From an uncultured Erysipelotrichaceae bacterium (lineage in GTDB: Bacteria > Bacillota_I > Bacilli_A > RF39 > UBA660): a DNA stretch of 43,794 nucleotides. Each line of letters starts with the position of its first letter. Within the stretch, counting starts at the first letter, position 1. A program made the position numbers and the translations under genes. The stretch covers positions 1 to 43,794 of the forward strand of contig CADBGE010000007.1 in assembly GCA_902794075.1 (NCBI GenBank), given 5' to 3'. Positions 1-10,376 of this stretch are shown here, piece by piece. Under the pieces are notes generated by a model that saw only the letters and a list, made by a program, of their open reading frames with translations, was not told where the DNA came from and did no database searches.

Positions 1-1
1 T

Positions 2-280
2 GGTAGTGCAATTACTAATTATCAAAATTATAAACAAAAATATAACAGACCAGCAGGTGCTCCAGCACCTATGGCTAAACAAGGAACTAAACTTGAATAT
101 ATTCAAAGACTTCGGGGTATTTGTCCAGAAGGATATGAATTAAAAATGTTTAAAGCTGGTGGTAAAGTTTGTAAGAAATGTCAAAAAATTGAAGAAGCTT
201 GTAAAGGTAAAAAAATGGAAGATGGTGGGGAATCACCAATTGTTCAGCAATTCAAGAATGGTAGAAAGTGTAAAAAATAA
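2..280 (+). CDS. small Lys/Cys-rich conserved phage protein (5' end outside window)
   Basis: The frame is open from the first bases of the window to TAA at 278-280, so the true start may be upstream; an internal ATG at 71 would give 69 residues. The visible part has a short aromatic/Pro N-terminus, a conserved-looking LRGICPEGYELK segment and a VCKKCQK Cys pair, then a Lys-rich tail. Similar small basic Cys-pair proteins precede TerL in crAss-like phages as I recall them, but their function is unknown. The CxxC could bind metal (inference). It is followed 5 nt later by the next ATG, so it is probably co-transcribed with the packaging genes. Confidence 0.65.
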   Translation, partial: GSAITNYQNYKQKYNRPAGAPAPMAKQGTKLEYIQRLRGICPEGYELKMFKAGGKVCKKCQKIEEACKGKKMEDGGESPIVQQFKNGRKCKK

Positions 281-285
281 TTAAT

Positions 286-880
286 ATGAATGCAGAAACT
301 TGGACACAATTAGGTCAAATAGGATTTAATGCTATAGATGATCTAGGGAATTGGGCTGCTGATAAACTTAATGAGAAAAAAATTAAAGAAGATTTGCAGG
401 AGCAACGAGAATTGGAAGAATCCTACCGAGAACGTATTTTGGGACCTGGGTAGGGTGGAGGTTTTTCAGGACACTTGGCAAGTAGGGATGAGTCTAAACT
501 AAAATATTTTATGCCTGCAATACAATCTGCTGCTGAATTTGGGTACTATTAGTTAGCAGATCTTTTAAATAATAAAGCAAAAAAGAAAAAACCTGCTTCT
601 AATCCAGACAATAATAATCCAAACGACACAAGTGATGCAGGGACAGAACCAATTAATGAAGAACCAGTTCAAGCTCAGGGTACTTAGTCTACGCCAACAA
701 CTAATCTTGGAAGTACTCCAACTTGGCATCCAGTTGGAATGACTTCTAACCCTTCATTTGGATGGAGGAATTGTCGAAGATTTTCAATCAAATTTTGGGC
801 AAAAACCATTAGGCACACTAATATAGCAATATGGTGTATCTGCTAAAAAGGGTGCAAAACTTATACCTAGACAAAAATAA
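286..880 (+). CDS. conserved phage protein upstream of TerL, with apparent 1-nt frameshift
   Basis: Starts at ATG 286. In-frame TAG codons occur at 451, 550 and 685 (Gln). The middle is low-complexity (Asn/Pro/Thr/Gln-rich), suggesting a linker. The initial frame would end at TAA 844-846 with an unconvincing tail. The +1 frame instead gives a natural C-terminus ending KKGAKLIPRQK with TAA at 878-880, five bases before the next ATG. That frame has a TGA at 740-742, so the switch must fall between there and about 765. Removing one base gives a continuous product of about 197 residues. This is either a sequencing/assembly indel or a real lesion. Function unknown; its place just before TerL suggests a packaging or virion role, which is inference. 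Confidence 0.6.
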
Positions 881-885
881 ATCTT

Positions 886-1470
886 ATGATAAAAATATTT
901 CAATATAATAATGCTAATGGAAATGTAGAACTTAATTTGCCAGAAATAATATTGGTAGATGAGTTTCATGAGTTAATGAAAGAGGAACGAAATATTTGTG
1001 CAGAAGATAAAGAAGGCAAATTTAAATTAAGAGCTTTTAGAGAATTTACATACATATATTTAGCACTAGATTGGTAGAGTCCTTATGCGGACTTCAGTGA
1101 ACAAGAGAGACATCACATGGCCTTAAAAGATGCACATATGACTGACGAAGAGTTTAATAATCCTGAATTTAGAGCTGCCTGTCGAAAATTTAAATCTATT
1201 CAGGAATCAACTCGGTCAATTCGTTTATTACATGCTGCTCAAGATACAGTAGATAAATTTATAGATTATTTCCATAATATAGATCCTGAAGAAAGGGATT
1301 TACAAACTGGAAAACCTATATTTAAAGTAAAAGATATTATGGCTGAAATTTCTTCATTATCTAAAGTTCAAGATGAATTAACAACTCTTGAATCTATGGT
1401 TAAAAAAGAAATGGCAGAATCTTCTACTTTACGAGGTGGTTATCAAGATGGTTATACTCCTAACTTTTAA
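886..1470 (+). CDS. conserved phage protein immediately upstream of TerL
   Basis: ATG 886 to TAA 1468-1470, 194 residues, with one in-frame TAG (Gln) at 1075-1077 after ALDW. It is a soluble, mostly helical, charged protein. The N-terminal half carries NLPEIILVDEF and a RAFREFTYIYLALDW segment; the C-terminal half is a run of likely helices ending in a Gly/Tyr-rich tail. I recall homologues next to TerL in other crAss-like phages but no established function. A small-terminase or packaging-adaptor role is possible from position alone; no DNA-binding motif is obvious. Tight spacing on both sides points to one operon with TerL. Confidence 0.7.
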
Positions 1471-1475
1471 TAAAT

Positions 1476-3818
1476 ATGCCAGAAGAAATTAAAGAAGCTA
1501 TTGTTAAAAAGAAAAGAGGAAGACCTAGAAAAACACCTCTTATCGAACTTCCTGATGAAATTCAACAAATTGTTTAGGAAGTTAAATAGAAAGAACAGTA
1601 GGCAGAAAAATAGGAATTTGAACAAATTAAATAGGAAGTCATCAAAGAAAGTAAAGGTGGGTGGGACTTCTCTAAAGATGATGTGATTCTATATTTTGAT
1701 GCCACAAAGTCCTATGAAATAACTGGTTATAAACCAATCAATAAAACATAGGGTTTAGATTTTAGACCAGAATGGTTCACTGAAACAAGAGAAGTTTTCT
1801 TAAGGACAGGCCACTATTGCTAGTTTCCTAGAAATACAAAAGCATATAATGATTTCTGGGATGAACAATACAGAAGATGTTAGAATGGTATGACTGTAAA
1901 TGGGTATACAATTACAGGAGACCATTATTTCTTTCTTAATTTTTATCAACTGATGGACCTGACTTCTGCAAAGAAAGCAGGTTCATCTCGTTTATATGAC
2001 TTCCCTAAATTCTTTGTTGGGCAGTATGAATTCTTCCATTATGTGGAATTAGCAAAAAGATTGAGAATGAATGCTGTTCTAATGAAAGCTAGAGGTATTG
2101 GATATTCAGAAATTAATGCTTCTATTTTAGCAAATGCTTACAATAGTTTCAGAAATTCTGTGAATGTCCTTTCAGCTCAATTAGAAAATTATCTAAATAA
2201 AACTTTAGATAAAGTATGGAATGCTCTTGCTTTTCTCAATAATTATACAGATGGAGGATTCTTCAAATTAAGACAAGTATCAGATACTTATACTAAAAAG
2301 AGAGCATCTGTATACAAAATTATAAATGGTCAGAAAATTGAAACTGGTTGGATGTCTTAGATTGAAGGTATTCTTGCTGATAAACCTAATAAAATTAGAG
2401 GTGATCGTACTGACTTATTAGTTTATGAAGAGTTAGGTTCTTGGCCTAATTCAACTAAAGCTTTTATTCAGGGTGATGCTCTTGTAGGAATTTAGGGTGC
2501 TCGATTCGGTATAAAATTAGGTGGTGGTACTGGTGGTGATACTGGTGCCGCTCTTGAGGGTTTGCGTAAGATGTATTATAATACTGATGTTTATGACATT
2601 TTACCATATCATCATAATTATACACCTGCTGGTGACCAAGTATCCACCGCTTATTTTATTCCAGCTTACACAATTGTAAACAGACCAGACTGTACAGATG
2701 AAAGAGGTTGGACTGATCCTGAAAAGGGTAAAGCTTATTATAATGCTGAACGTGATAAGAAAGCCAAAGATCCAAATGCTTTAATCATCTACTGTGCTGA
2801 GTACTGTTTTACAGCTGAAGAAGCTTTTTCATTAGAAGGTGAAAATAAATTTAATAAAGTTATAATTGCAGAACAATTAGCAAATATTCGTTTACATAAA
2901 ATGGCTCCTAAAGTGTAGACTGGTAATTTATCGTTTACATATAAAAATGGAATTCATAATAAAGAGAATATCTCTGGATTTAGGTGGGATGAATCATTTG
3001 CTGGAAAAGTTCATATTTTGGAGCATCCAGTATGGACTGATTTGTATCAATCCACATTGGAAGAAGGCGAAGAACGAAGCTATGATGAAATGCATAATTT
3101 GTATATTGCCGGTATTGACTCCATTGATATTGGAGCTAAAGATACTTCTGAAAATACAGACAATCCATCTAAGTTCTGCATTGTTATAAAGAAACGAGCA
3201 TTTGGTTTAGGAGAACCTTAGTATGTAGCTTATTATAAGGATAGACCAGATGATATTCGTGAAGCATATAAAATTGCTATGTGCCTTGTATTATATTATA
3301 GAGCAATGATTAATATAGAAGCTACTCGTGTATCTATGTTAACTTGGGCAAAGGAGAAAGGATACTATGGCTACTTTATGGCAAGACCTAAAGCAACTTA
3401 TCCTGACATTAATAAAATAGGAAAAAGAACTATAGGTACTCCTGCAACTGCTGTAGTTATTGACCACCAAACAGATTTAATAGCAAACTATGTTGAAGAC
3501 TATGGTCATAATATTTGGTTTGAAGATATGCTTGATGAGTTAAATAGATATACTGACGAGAATAAAACTCATTTCGATATTGTTGCTGCTATGGGTATGG
3601 CTGAGTTAGGCGATGAAGAATTAGGAAGTTTAGTGCCTACCAAAGTAGTAAAATAGGATGAGACAAATGTACAACAAAAAGTAGGATATTACACAGATGA
3701 ACGTGGATATAAACGATGGGGAATTATTCCTAATCAAAACATTTAGATTAGAGTTACAAGTGAATTACCATCGAAAGGACCCCGTTCAAGTGATCCTAGA
3801 CAATGGGGAGCAGGATAA
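1476..3818 (+). CDS. terL: terminase large subunit (TerL)
   Basis: 780 residues under TAG = Gln, with many in-frame TAGs, several of them in a Glu/Gln-rich N-terminal stretch (1570-1645). TerL is the packaging motor: an ATPase that translocates DNA into the prohead and a nuclease that cuts the concatemer. The N-terminus is basic (KKKRGRPRK). A Walker-A-like segment, KARGIGYSE, lies near residues 203-211, and a Walker-B-like DLLVYEELG near 313-321, giving hydrophobic strand plus acidic pair. The nuclease domain follows, with AGIDSIDIGAKD (Asp near 548) and a later HFDIVAAMG (Asp near 701), as expected for the RNase-H-like fold. The stop overlaps the next start (TAATG). The gene is coherent from end to end once TAG is read as Gln, with no TAA or TGA inside. 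Confidence 0.93.
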
Positions 3819-4207
3819 TGATAAATATCACTTATTAGGAACATCAACTATCTAAAGAAGAAATTAATACTAGGATTAGATGTTTAATAGAAGAGTTATA
3901 TGGTTGTTGTTATACAAGAAATATAACAGTAGATAAACTATATCCTTTAGGTTATAAGATCTCACTTCCTATGAGTTGTGATGAAACTCCCTTTGTGGTT
4001 GCAATTGAAGCTGAGGGAGAACAATTCTTTAAATATCTTAAAAAGGCTTTACAAGAATCTGCATTAAGTACTATTAAATTTTATACCTTAAGTATTACAT
4101 AGGAAGCCCCAAATCCATTAGAAAAAAACATTAGAGGTGATTATTCTAATGTGCATCGAGTAGAGTAGGATAAAATTACCTATGTAACTGAAGATAATAG
4201 TAATTAA
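3818..4207 (+). CDS. small conserved protein between TerL and portal
   Basis: 129 residues, ATG 3818 overlapping the TerL stop by one base. In-frame TAGs (Gln) occur early (residue 7) and in the C-terminal third. It has a mixed alpha/beta pattern with a Tyr-Gly-Cys-Cys-Tyr segment near residue 30 and a C-terminal acidic tail. No recognised domain. The overlap with TerL implies translational coupling, so a packaging or portal-assembly role is reasonable but is inference only. An AT-rich spacer of 57 bases separates it from the portal start. Confidence 0.7.
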
Positions 4208-4264
4208 TGAATTTACTTTGGAATAAATCTAATAATATTTATTTTAAATTAAATAAAATAAATT

Positions 4265-6475
4265 ATGGCAAAAAGTATAAGTGATGACGAATTAATCCAA
4301 AAAACGGATATAGCTATCGCAGAACTTGTTTACGATAAAGATGAACTGCAAAAAGCATATAACTATTACAACGGTAAAAGAGATGCTGAATAGTTCAGAT
4401 ACCTAGAAGAAAATTTTGGAATAGGTAATCCAACTTCAATTGAGTTTACTCCTTTGATTCGTAAGCACGTGGATGCTTTAGTAGGAGAATATTTAGGAAC
4501 TCCTATACTTCCCAAAATTTCTTGCAAAGATGCTAAAACTATAAGTGCTATGACTAGAGAAAAAGAACTTCTTATTACAAATGAAGTTTATAAAACAGTT
4601 CAGAAGCATTTAAAAAGTAATCTTTTAGCCTTTTTAGAATCCGGGGATTAGGGGAAACTTCAAGATCCTTATATCCAACAAACTTTAGATAATTTAGTAG
4701 AAGATTTAAACAATAATTTTATATCACAGTACGAAATTGCAGCACAAGATGTAATTTAGTACATAATGCAAAATCGTCAAACAGACTTCAAAACAAAATT
4801 GTGGACATTAATTAAAGACCTTTTAATTTCTGGATACACTTTCTATCAAACAGTACCTACTCCTAGTGGAAGTAATGTTGGTATTGATGTCTTAGATCCA
4901 TTAAATGTATTTCCTGATAAAAATCCAAATTCTCCATACATTAAAGATTCATATAGAGTAGTTGTTCGTAAGTGGATGACTAAATCTCAAATCATTAATA
5001 AGTATGGCAGAGAAATGTCTAAAGAAGATGTTAAAAATCTTAAAGACAATTGGAAAGATGCATTAGATTGGTCAGCTAGATATGCTAGAATTATGCATAC
5101 TTCTGGATGCCAATCTCTTGGTATTATAGGAGATCACGAAGCTGTAGTAGAACCTGGTAGACCCAGTGATAAACATAAGGCTGGAAATCCTAATTATGAA
5201 TAGATTCCAGTGTTTGAAGTAGAATGGTTAGAAGTTGATGATGATTATGTAATGCAACTTTATCAAACTGTAAGAATTGGTCATGACATTTATGTATTAA
5301 GAGGTAGGAAAGAGGATGTAAGCAGAAGTGCTGATAATCCTTCTTACTGTTCACTTACAGTCAATGGTGTTTACTTTGATAATAGAAATGATGAACCATT
5401 CTCCTTAGTATTAGCCTGTGCTAATCTATAGGATAGATATGATTTATTAATTTTTTATAGAGACAATTTAATTGCAAATAGTGGTACTTCTGGAGATTGG
5501 GTTGACGAATCTCTTATTCCCACTAATTTAGGAGTTAATTGGCCAGAAAGGTTAAAAACTTGGCTTGCTTATAAGAAACAAGGACTTGGTTTAATTGATA
5601 CTTCTCAGGAAGGAAGATTAGCAACTGGTCAAGCTCCTATGAATACTATATTTAATGGATTTGATGATACAGTTAAAGCTTAGGCAATTCAAGCAATTCA
5701 AATTGCAATTGATTCTGTAGAATAGACTTGTTCATCAATATCTGGAGTATTTAGAGAAAGACTTAACGGAATTGAAGCTAAAGATGCTGTAACTAATGTT
5801 AAAATTGGACAAGCAAACTCCTTCACTATTTCTAAACAATGGTATACACATATGGACCTTTTAACTGAAGAGATCCTTACTGATTGTTTAAATTTAGCAA
5901 AAGTAGTTTATAAGAAAGGTTTAACAGGAACTTTAATTCTTGGTGATAAATTTCAAAAGATATTTACAGCCCTACCTAAATACTTCACAACTTCTGATTG
6001 GGATATTCATGTAATTGCTAACTCTGAAATTACCAGAGATTTAGAACAATTGAAGGCTTTAATTCCAGAACTTGTTAAAGGTCAAGCTGTATCTGCTGAT
6101 ACTTTATTTGACATTATGACTTGTAAGAGTTTAACTGAAGCTAAATATGTTGTTAAAATGGCAGTTAAAAAGCAAAAAGAAGAACAGAATACTGTTGGTC
6201 AATTACAACAACAAGTTCAGCAATTAGAAAATCAGCTTAAACAAACTCAACAAGAGTTACAGAAAGCTCAAACTAAGGTTGAATCTCTTAATGAACAAAA
6301 ACTTCAAATAGAAGCTCAAAATAATCAGGTTAAAGCTGAAATTGAAAGATATAAAGCTCAAACTGATCGTAACTATAAAGAGAAAGAGGCTGAAAATGAT
6401 CTTTATAGAACTCAAGTAGAGATAGCTCAGTTACACGATGGTAATCCATATAACGATACAATAAGACAAGTATGA
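4265..6475 (+). CDS. portal protein
   Basis: 736 residues under TAG = Gln, with several in-frame TAGs. Portals form the 12-mer ring at the unique capsid vertex through which TerL pumps DNA and to which the tail connectors bind. Supporting features are position directly after TerL, an N-terminal helical region with PLIRKHVDALVGEYLG, a middle alpha/beta region (DVLDPLNVFPDKN) typical of phage portals, and a long Gln/Glu-rich coiled coil from about residue 635 to 720 in the C-terminal region. Such coiled extensions occur in podovirus portals as barrels. The start is the first ATG after an AT-rich spacer (AATAAATTATG). The end overlaps the next gene as ATGA. Assignment rests on order and overall pattern, not on a diagnostic residue. 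Confidence 0.85.
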
Positions 6476-7197
6476 CTCCTATATTTAAAATAAGTAAAAT
6501 AGAAGGTTGTAAGTTAGAGGTATTAGGATTAGAATATTTAAATAATTTATATTCTGAAAATTTTTCTTATGATGATACTGCAACATTAGATATTCTAATT
6601 AAAGTTGATTCAAAAGAAAATGAAACAGCTGTTGATGCTGCTTTTTGTGAACATACTTTTGAAGGTGAAGAACCTAATGATGATTATGTTCAGTTACAAT
6701 TTCCATCTGACGGACTTTATAAAGTAGTTCATATAATACTTCCAACTTTAGAATATATTTAGAATCACTCTGATGTAATTAATAATTATACTACTATTTA
6801 CTGTTATTATAATGGAAAAGTATACAAAGTAAATAATACAGGAATAGCAGAAGAGTTAGAAGCAATAGAAGAATTAATAGAAATAAATTATACAGAAGAG
6901 ATTTTAGCATTTTACGAAGATGTATACACTTTTAATCTTTGTAATTTAAAGAAATGTTTCTATAACATAGTTAGTAAAATCTTAAATAATTTATGTTCAG
7001 ATAAATGTACAAAATAGGATATACTCTCTAGAGATTTAGTATGGATGGCATTAAATGCAATTCAATATTGTCTTGACGTTGGAAACTTTTTTGAAGCTCA
7101 AAGAGTTTTAGAAAAAGTAACTTCTTGTAATGGTGTCTGTCCACCAGAATCTAATATTAAAAATAATAAACTTAATAATTGCGGATGTAATGGATAA
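6472..7197 (+). CDS. hypothetical structural protein after portal, Cys-rich C-terminus
   Basis: 241 residues, ATG overlapping the portal stop as ATGA. Two in-frame TAGs, at 6760 and 7015. The first half reads as a beta-rich domain (DDTATLDILIKVDS, LQFPSDGLYKVVHIILP). The second half is helical and carries many Cys: a CNLKKCFY segment, CSDKCTK, CNGVCPP and CGCNG at the end. The spaced Cys pairs could bind a metal ion or a cluster (inference). Probably an appendage or head-tail protein by location. No family recognised. Confidence 0.7.
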
Positions 7198-7564
7198 TAT
7201 TAGAGTATTTGATGGCTGTAAACATCCTATAAAACACCTTAAAAATGATAATGTGTTTATTGTTTTAACTCAAGAAGAGAAAGAGCAATTATTTAATGGA
7301 GGTGAAGGAAGTGGAACTTCTATTACTGTTGATTCAGTATTAAATAAAACATCTACAAATCCTGTTCAAAATAAAGTATTATATACTATAATTCAAAAGA
7401 TATAGGAAGATATAAGTACTTTATATGAAAGAACAGATCCTCCAAAAGAAGATGATTACGATTCTTATTCTGTAGTTGATAGTACAGTATCTTTAGATGG
7501 TGTTGTTACTCATGGAGTATTAGTTATTAATTCAAGAGTAAATAATAAGACATTAATATTATGA
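7190..7564 (+). CDS. small fibre-associated protein with NPVQNKV motif
   Basis: 124 residues; ATG 7190 lies 8 bases inside the previous gene and its TGA overlaps the next ATG (ATGA). One TAG (Gln) in the middle. The centre has Gly/Ser linker residues then SVLNKTSTNPVQNKV, a short motif I recall repeatedly in fibre and tail proteins of Bacteroides-type phages, before a likely trimeric coiled coil. The C-terminus ends VINSRVNNKTLIL, resembling the end of the collagen-like protein at 10375. Likely a small tail-appendage adaptor or fibre stem; this is inference. Confidence 0.65.
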
Positions 7565-7746
7565 ATCCTTTGAATGAAATTAAACTAAAAACAGTAAAGA
7601 TGTTTTTAAAATTTGTGGACAGATTAGAAGTAGGATATGTAGATGATTATTGTAATATATTACATAACATATCTTTTATTCAATCTTATTCACACATAGA
7701 TGGAAAACTTACTAATATTTATGAACATTTAATGGCTCATGAATAA
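7561..7746 (+). CDS. small hypothetical protein (61 aa)
   Basis: 61 residues with no TAG codons. It starts at an ATGA overlap with the upstream gene and its last codons overlap the next start (7739). Sequence is helical and amphipathic (LKTVKMFLKFVDRLEVGYVDDY) without a signal peptide or membrane segment. Overlapping junctions on both sides are the main support that it is real. Could be a small chaperone or tail-assembly cofactor; no family recognised. Confidence 0.6.
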   Translation: MNPLNEIKLKTVKMFLKFVDRLEVGYVDDYCNILHNISFIQSYSHIDGKLTNIYEHLMAHE

Positions 7747-8974
7747 TAATGGAAGTCGTCTCTCAGTAATTAAATTTTAGCCATTATCTGAATCATCTGA
7801 ACAAATTCCACAAATTAACTATAGAAAATCTTTTGAAGAATATTCAGAAGACACAGGATTTGAAATATTTCATCCTAAGTTTACTATCAATAATTCTTGT
7901 GATACTACTGAAACAAGAATTATAAAGACTTTTGAATAGAGTCAAGAAGGAGGTTCATACGAAGGAGCTTCTGGAGATTTAAGAAAAGAGAATTATCTTA
8001 GTGAATTTTCAGAAGCTTCTGCTAGACAAAAAGTAATTACTAACTTAGGATTAAAAAATATTCCTGATGAATATGTAAAATCTAGTTATTTTCAAGGAAA
8101 ATTACAATTAAGTCTGGAAGACATTATTAATACAATGTTTATTCCAAATGTTCCTAAAACAACTAAGGCTTCTGTTACTGGTGTATCTAATATTACTATA
8201 TATCCAACTGGAACCTCTTCAGTAATAGGAACTTCTATTTCTTCTATATCTATTAAAGTAGAAGCAAGTATTGATGCTGGAGTATAGAGTAACGAAAGTT
8301 ATTCAAATGGAATATTAGAAACTAATATTTAGTATTATGATAGTACTGGAACATTATAGACTGTTACTAATTAGTTTAGTGTAAGTTGGAATGATCGAAT
8401 TTTAAATTAGACTTTTAATATTTCACAACTTCCAAACTTACATTATGGATTCAGAAATAATACTTTAAAATCAATTTCTGCAGAGTTAAAAAATATGTAC
8501 ATCACATTTCCATAGATAGAAGTTAGTTCTACTGGAGGAGTAATTAAATCATTAAATGGAAATGATTTAGATGTAATTTTAAAAGATGCTGAACCAATAA
8601 AATATACTGTTTCAGAAACAATATTAGATTTAAATACGTCTAAGAAAACTTTAAATTATAATGGTATAAATCCAGGATTTGTTAGCCATGATGATTCTTC
8701 TTATTCACAATTTACGTTAGAAAGAAAATAGTGGAATACATCTAATTATTATTATTTATTAGTTCCTCAAGGAACAACCTTGAGTACTCCTGTAGTTCAA
8801 ACATCATTTGGAGATTCTACATTAGGATTATATAAATATCCAGATACTGTTACTAGAACTTTTAACAATGGTACTTTAGAATATGATAAATATGTTTTAA
8901 CGAATGGAACAACAGATATCCCTTATAGATTAGAGATTGAACCTGGAAAATACTTAATAATAAACTTTTCATAA
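7739..8974 (+). CDS. tail/appendage structural protein, beta-rich
   Basis: 411 residues, with roughly ten in-frame TAGs, clustered around 8285-8410 and 8513. ATG 7739 lies inside the end of the 61-aa gene, and the stop overlaps the next start (TAATG). Sequence is Ser/Thr/Asn-rich and beta-dominated. A middle region of about 90 residues (from near residue 140) looks like an Ig-like or beta-sandwich module, followed by a short segment with LNGNDLDVILKDAEPI. It lies in a run of fibre-type genes, so a baseplate, collar or fibre-base component is most likely. No catalytic motif seen. Confidence 0.7.
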
Positions 8975-9351
8975 TGGCACAAATAGCTTTTAGTAATCAA
9001 TTAAATAGAACTACAGCTAATCCATTAGAAACAGGTGTGAAATTCGATAATTATCAACAAGTCCAACAATATTGGTTGCAATATGGAACATTTTATATTC
9101 CTTAGATAATTAGTATTCAAGGACACAATTATCAATTTTATTCTCTACCTAATTCTGTAACTACTCCATTAAGTGATTATGAAAGTGACCATTTAAAAAT
9201 GGTAACTGCTGGACAATAGAATTTAGAAACTAATTATCCGTTATTTGAAATAGATGAAGATGGATATTTAATTGAAAATATCTAGAATGCAGATTATCCA
9301 TATTCATTTGGAGTGGACGAAATTTCAGGACAATTATATATAGAAACTTAA
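8974..9351 (+). CDS. small tail-associated hypothetical protein
   Basis: 125 residues, starting at a TAATG overlap with the previous gene, with three in-frame TAGs (Gln). It is rich in Gln, Tyr and Asn, has predicted beta strands (QYWLQYGTFYIPQ, HNYQFYSLPNSV) and ends GQLYIET. One base separates its stop from the next ATG. Looks like a small virion or tail-tip protein rather than an enzyme; no family recognised. Confidence 0.65.
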
Positions 9352-9352
9352 T

Positions 9353-10375
9353 ATGGCTAGAATTAATTTAGGTAAAGTCTTTTTCACAATTAAAGGAGCT
9401 TTTGATATATCTGCTGATTATGAAAAGAATGATGTAGTATCATATGCTGGGTCTTCTTATGCAGCTAGACAGAATGTAAGAGGAATTCCTCCTTTAATAA
9501 ATGCAAATTCTGAATATTGGTTCTGTATGGCAAGATCTGTGCAGTTTGAAGATTTTACTGCAGAACAAAAAGCAGAATTAAAAGGTGATAAAGGAGATAC
9601 TGGTGATGTTGGACCTCAAGGTATTCAAGGGCCTTAGGGAGAACAAGGACCAAGAGGACCAAGAGGTTATATTGGCGATGAAGGTCCAAAAGGAGAAAAA
9701 GGAGATACTGGAAATCCTGGAATATCTGCTTATGAACTTGCTGTATTAAATGGATTTAGAGGAACTGAAATACAGTGGTTACTTTCTTTAGTTGGTTAGC
9801 AAGGAGATTCTGGATATCAAGGAGATTTTTCAGATTTTTTAGTAGTAAATTCTTTTAATGGTGGTAATTATACTGATTCCGAATTACAATCAGCTGCTTT
9901 ATCTGCTTATTTAGGTAGATATTTATATGATAGACACGTTGATTTGACAGAAGATTAGTATAACCAACTATTGCAGAATAATGCTACAAAAAATACAACT
10001 TTATATTATATATATGAAGAAGATGAAGCAAGTGTAACTTACTCTTTAACATTAAATACAAGTAATTCAGAATATGGATTAGTTTATGGTGGAGGAAATT
10101 ACACGCTTGGATAGATAGCTACTATTTCTGCAGTTCCTAAAACAGGATGTGTATTTGTCAAATGGAGTGATAATAATACTAATAATCCAAGACAATATGC
10201 AGTAACTCAAAATACTACATTAACTGCTATATTTGCAGAAGAAGGACCAGATACTCCAGATGAACCTGGAACATATAATATAAATAATCAAACTGCTGAA
10301 TTAAGTGGAGCGACAGTAGATAATCAAACATTAATACTTAATAATCAAGTTATTAATAACACATTAATATTATAA
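9353..10375 (+). CDS. collagen-like tail appendage protein with carbohydrate-binding-like N-terminus and InlB-type repeat
   Basis: 340 residues with several TAGs, including one inside the collagen-like run. Domains in order: residues about 10-65 (YEKNDVVSYAGSSYAAR then EYW) resemble the small aromatic-rich carbohydrate-binding fold found at phage fibre ends. Residues about 79-124 carry Gly-X-Y triplets (GDKGDTGDVGPQGIQGP), expected to form a collagen-like triple helix. Residues about 226-298 (YGGGNYTLGQIATISAVP, FVKWSDNNTNN, NTTLTAIFAEE) resemble a divergent InlB B-repeat, a beta-grasp surface module common in gut bacteria. The C-terminus ends NNTLIL. Probably a trimeric fibre for host-surface or mucus attachment; function inferred from domains. 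Confidence 0.75.
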
Positions 10376-10376
10376 T

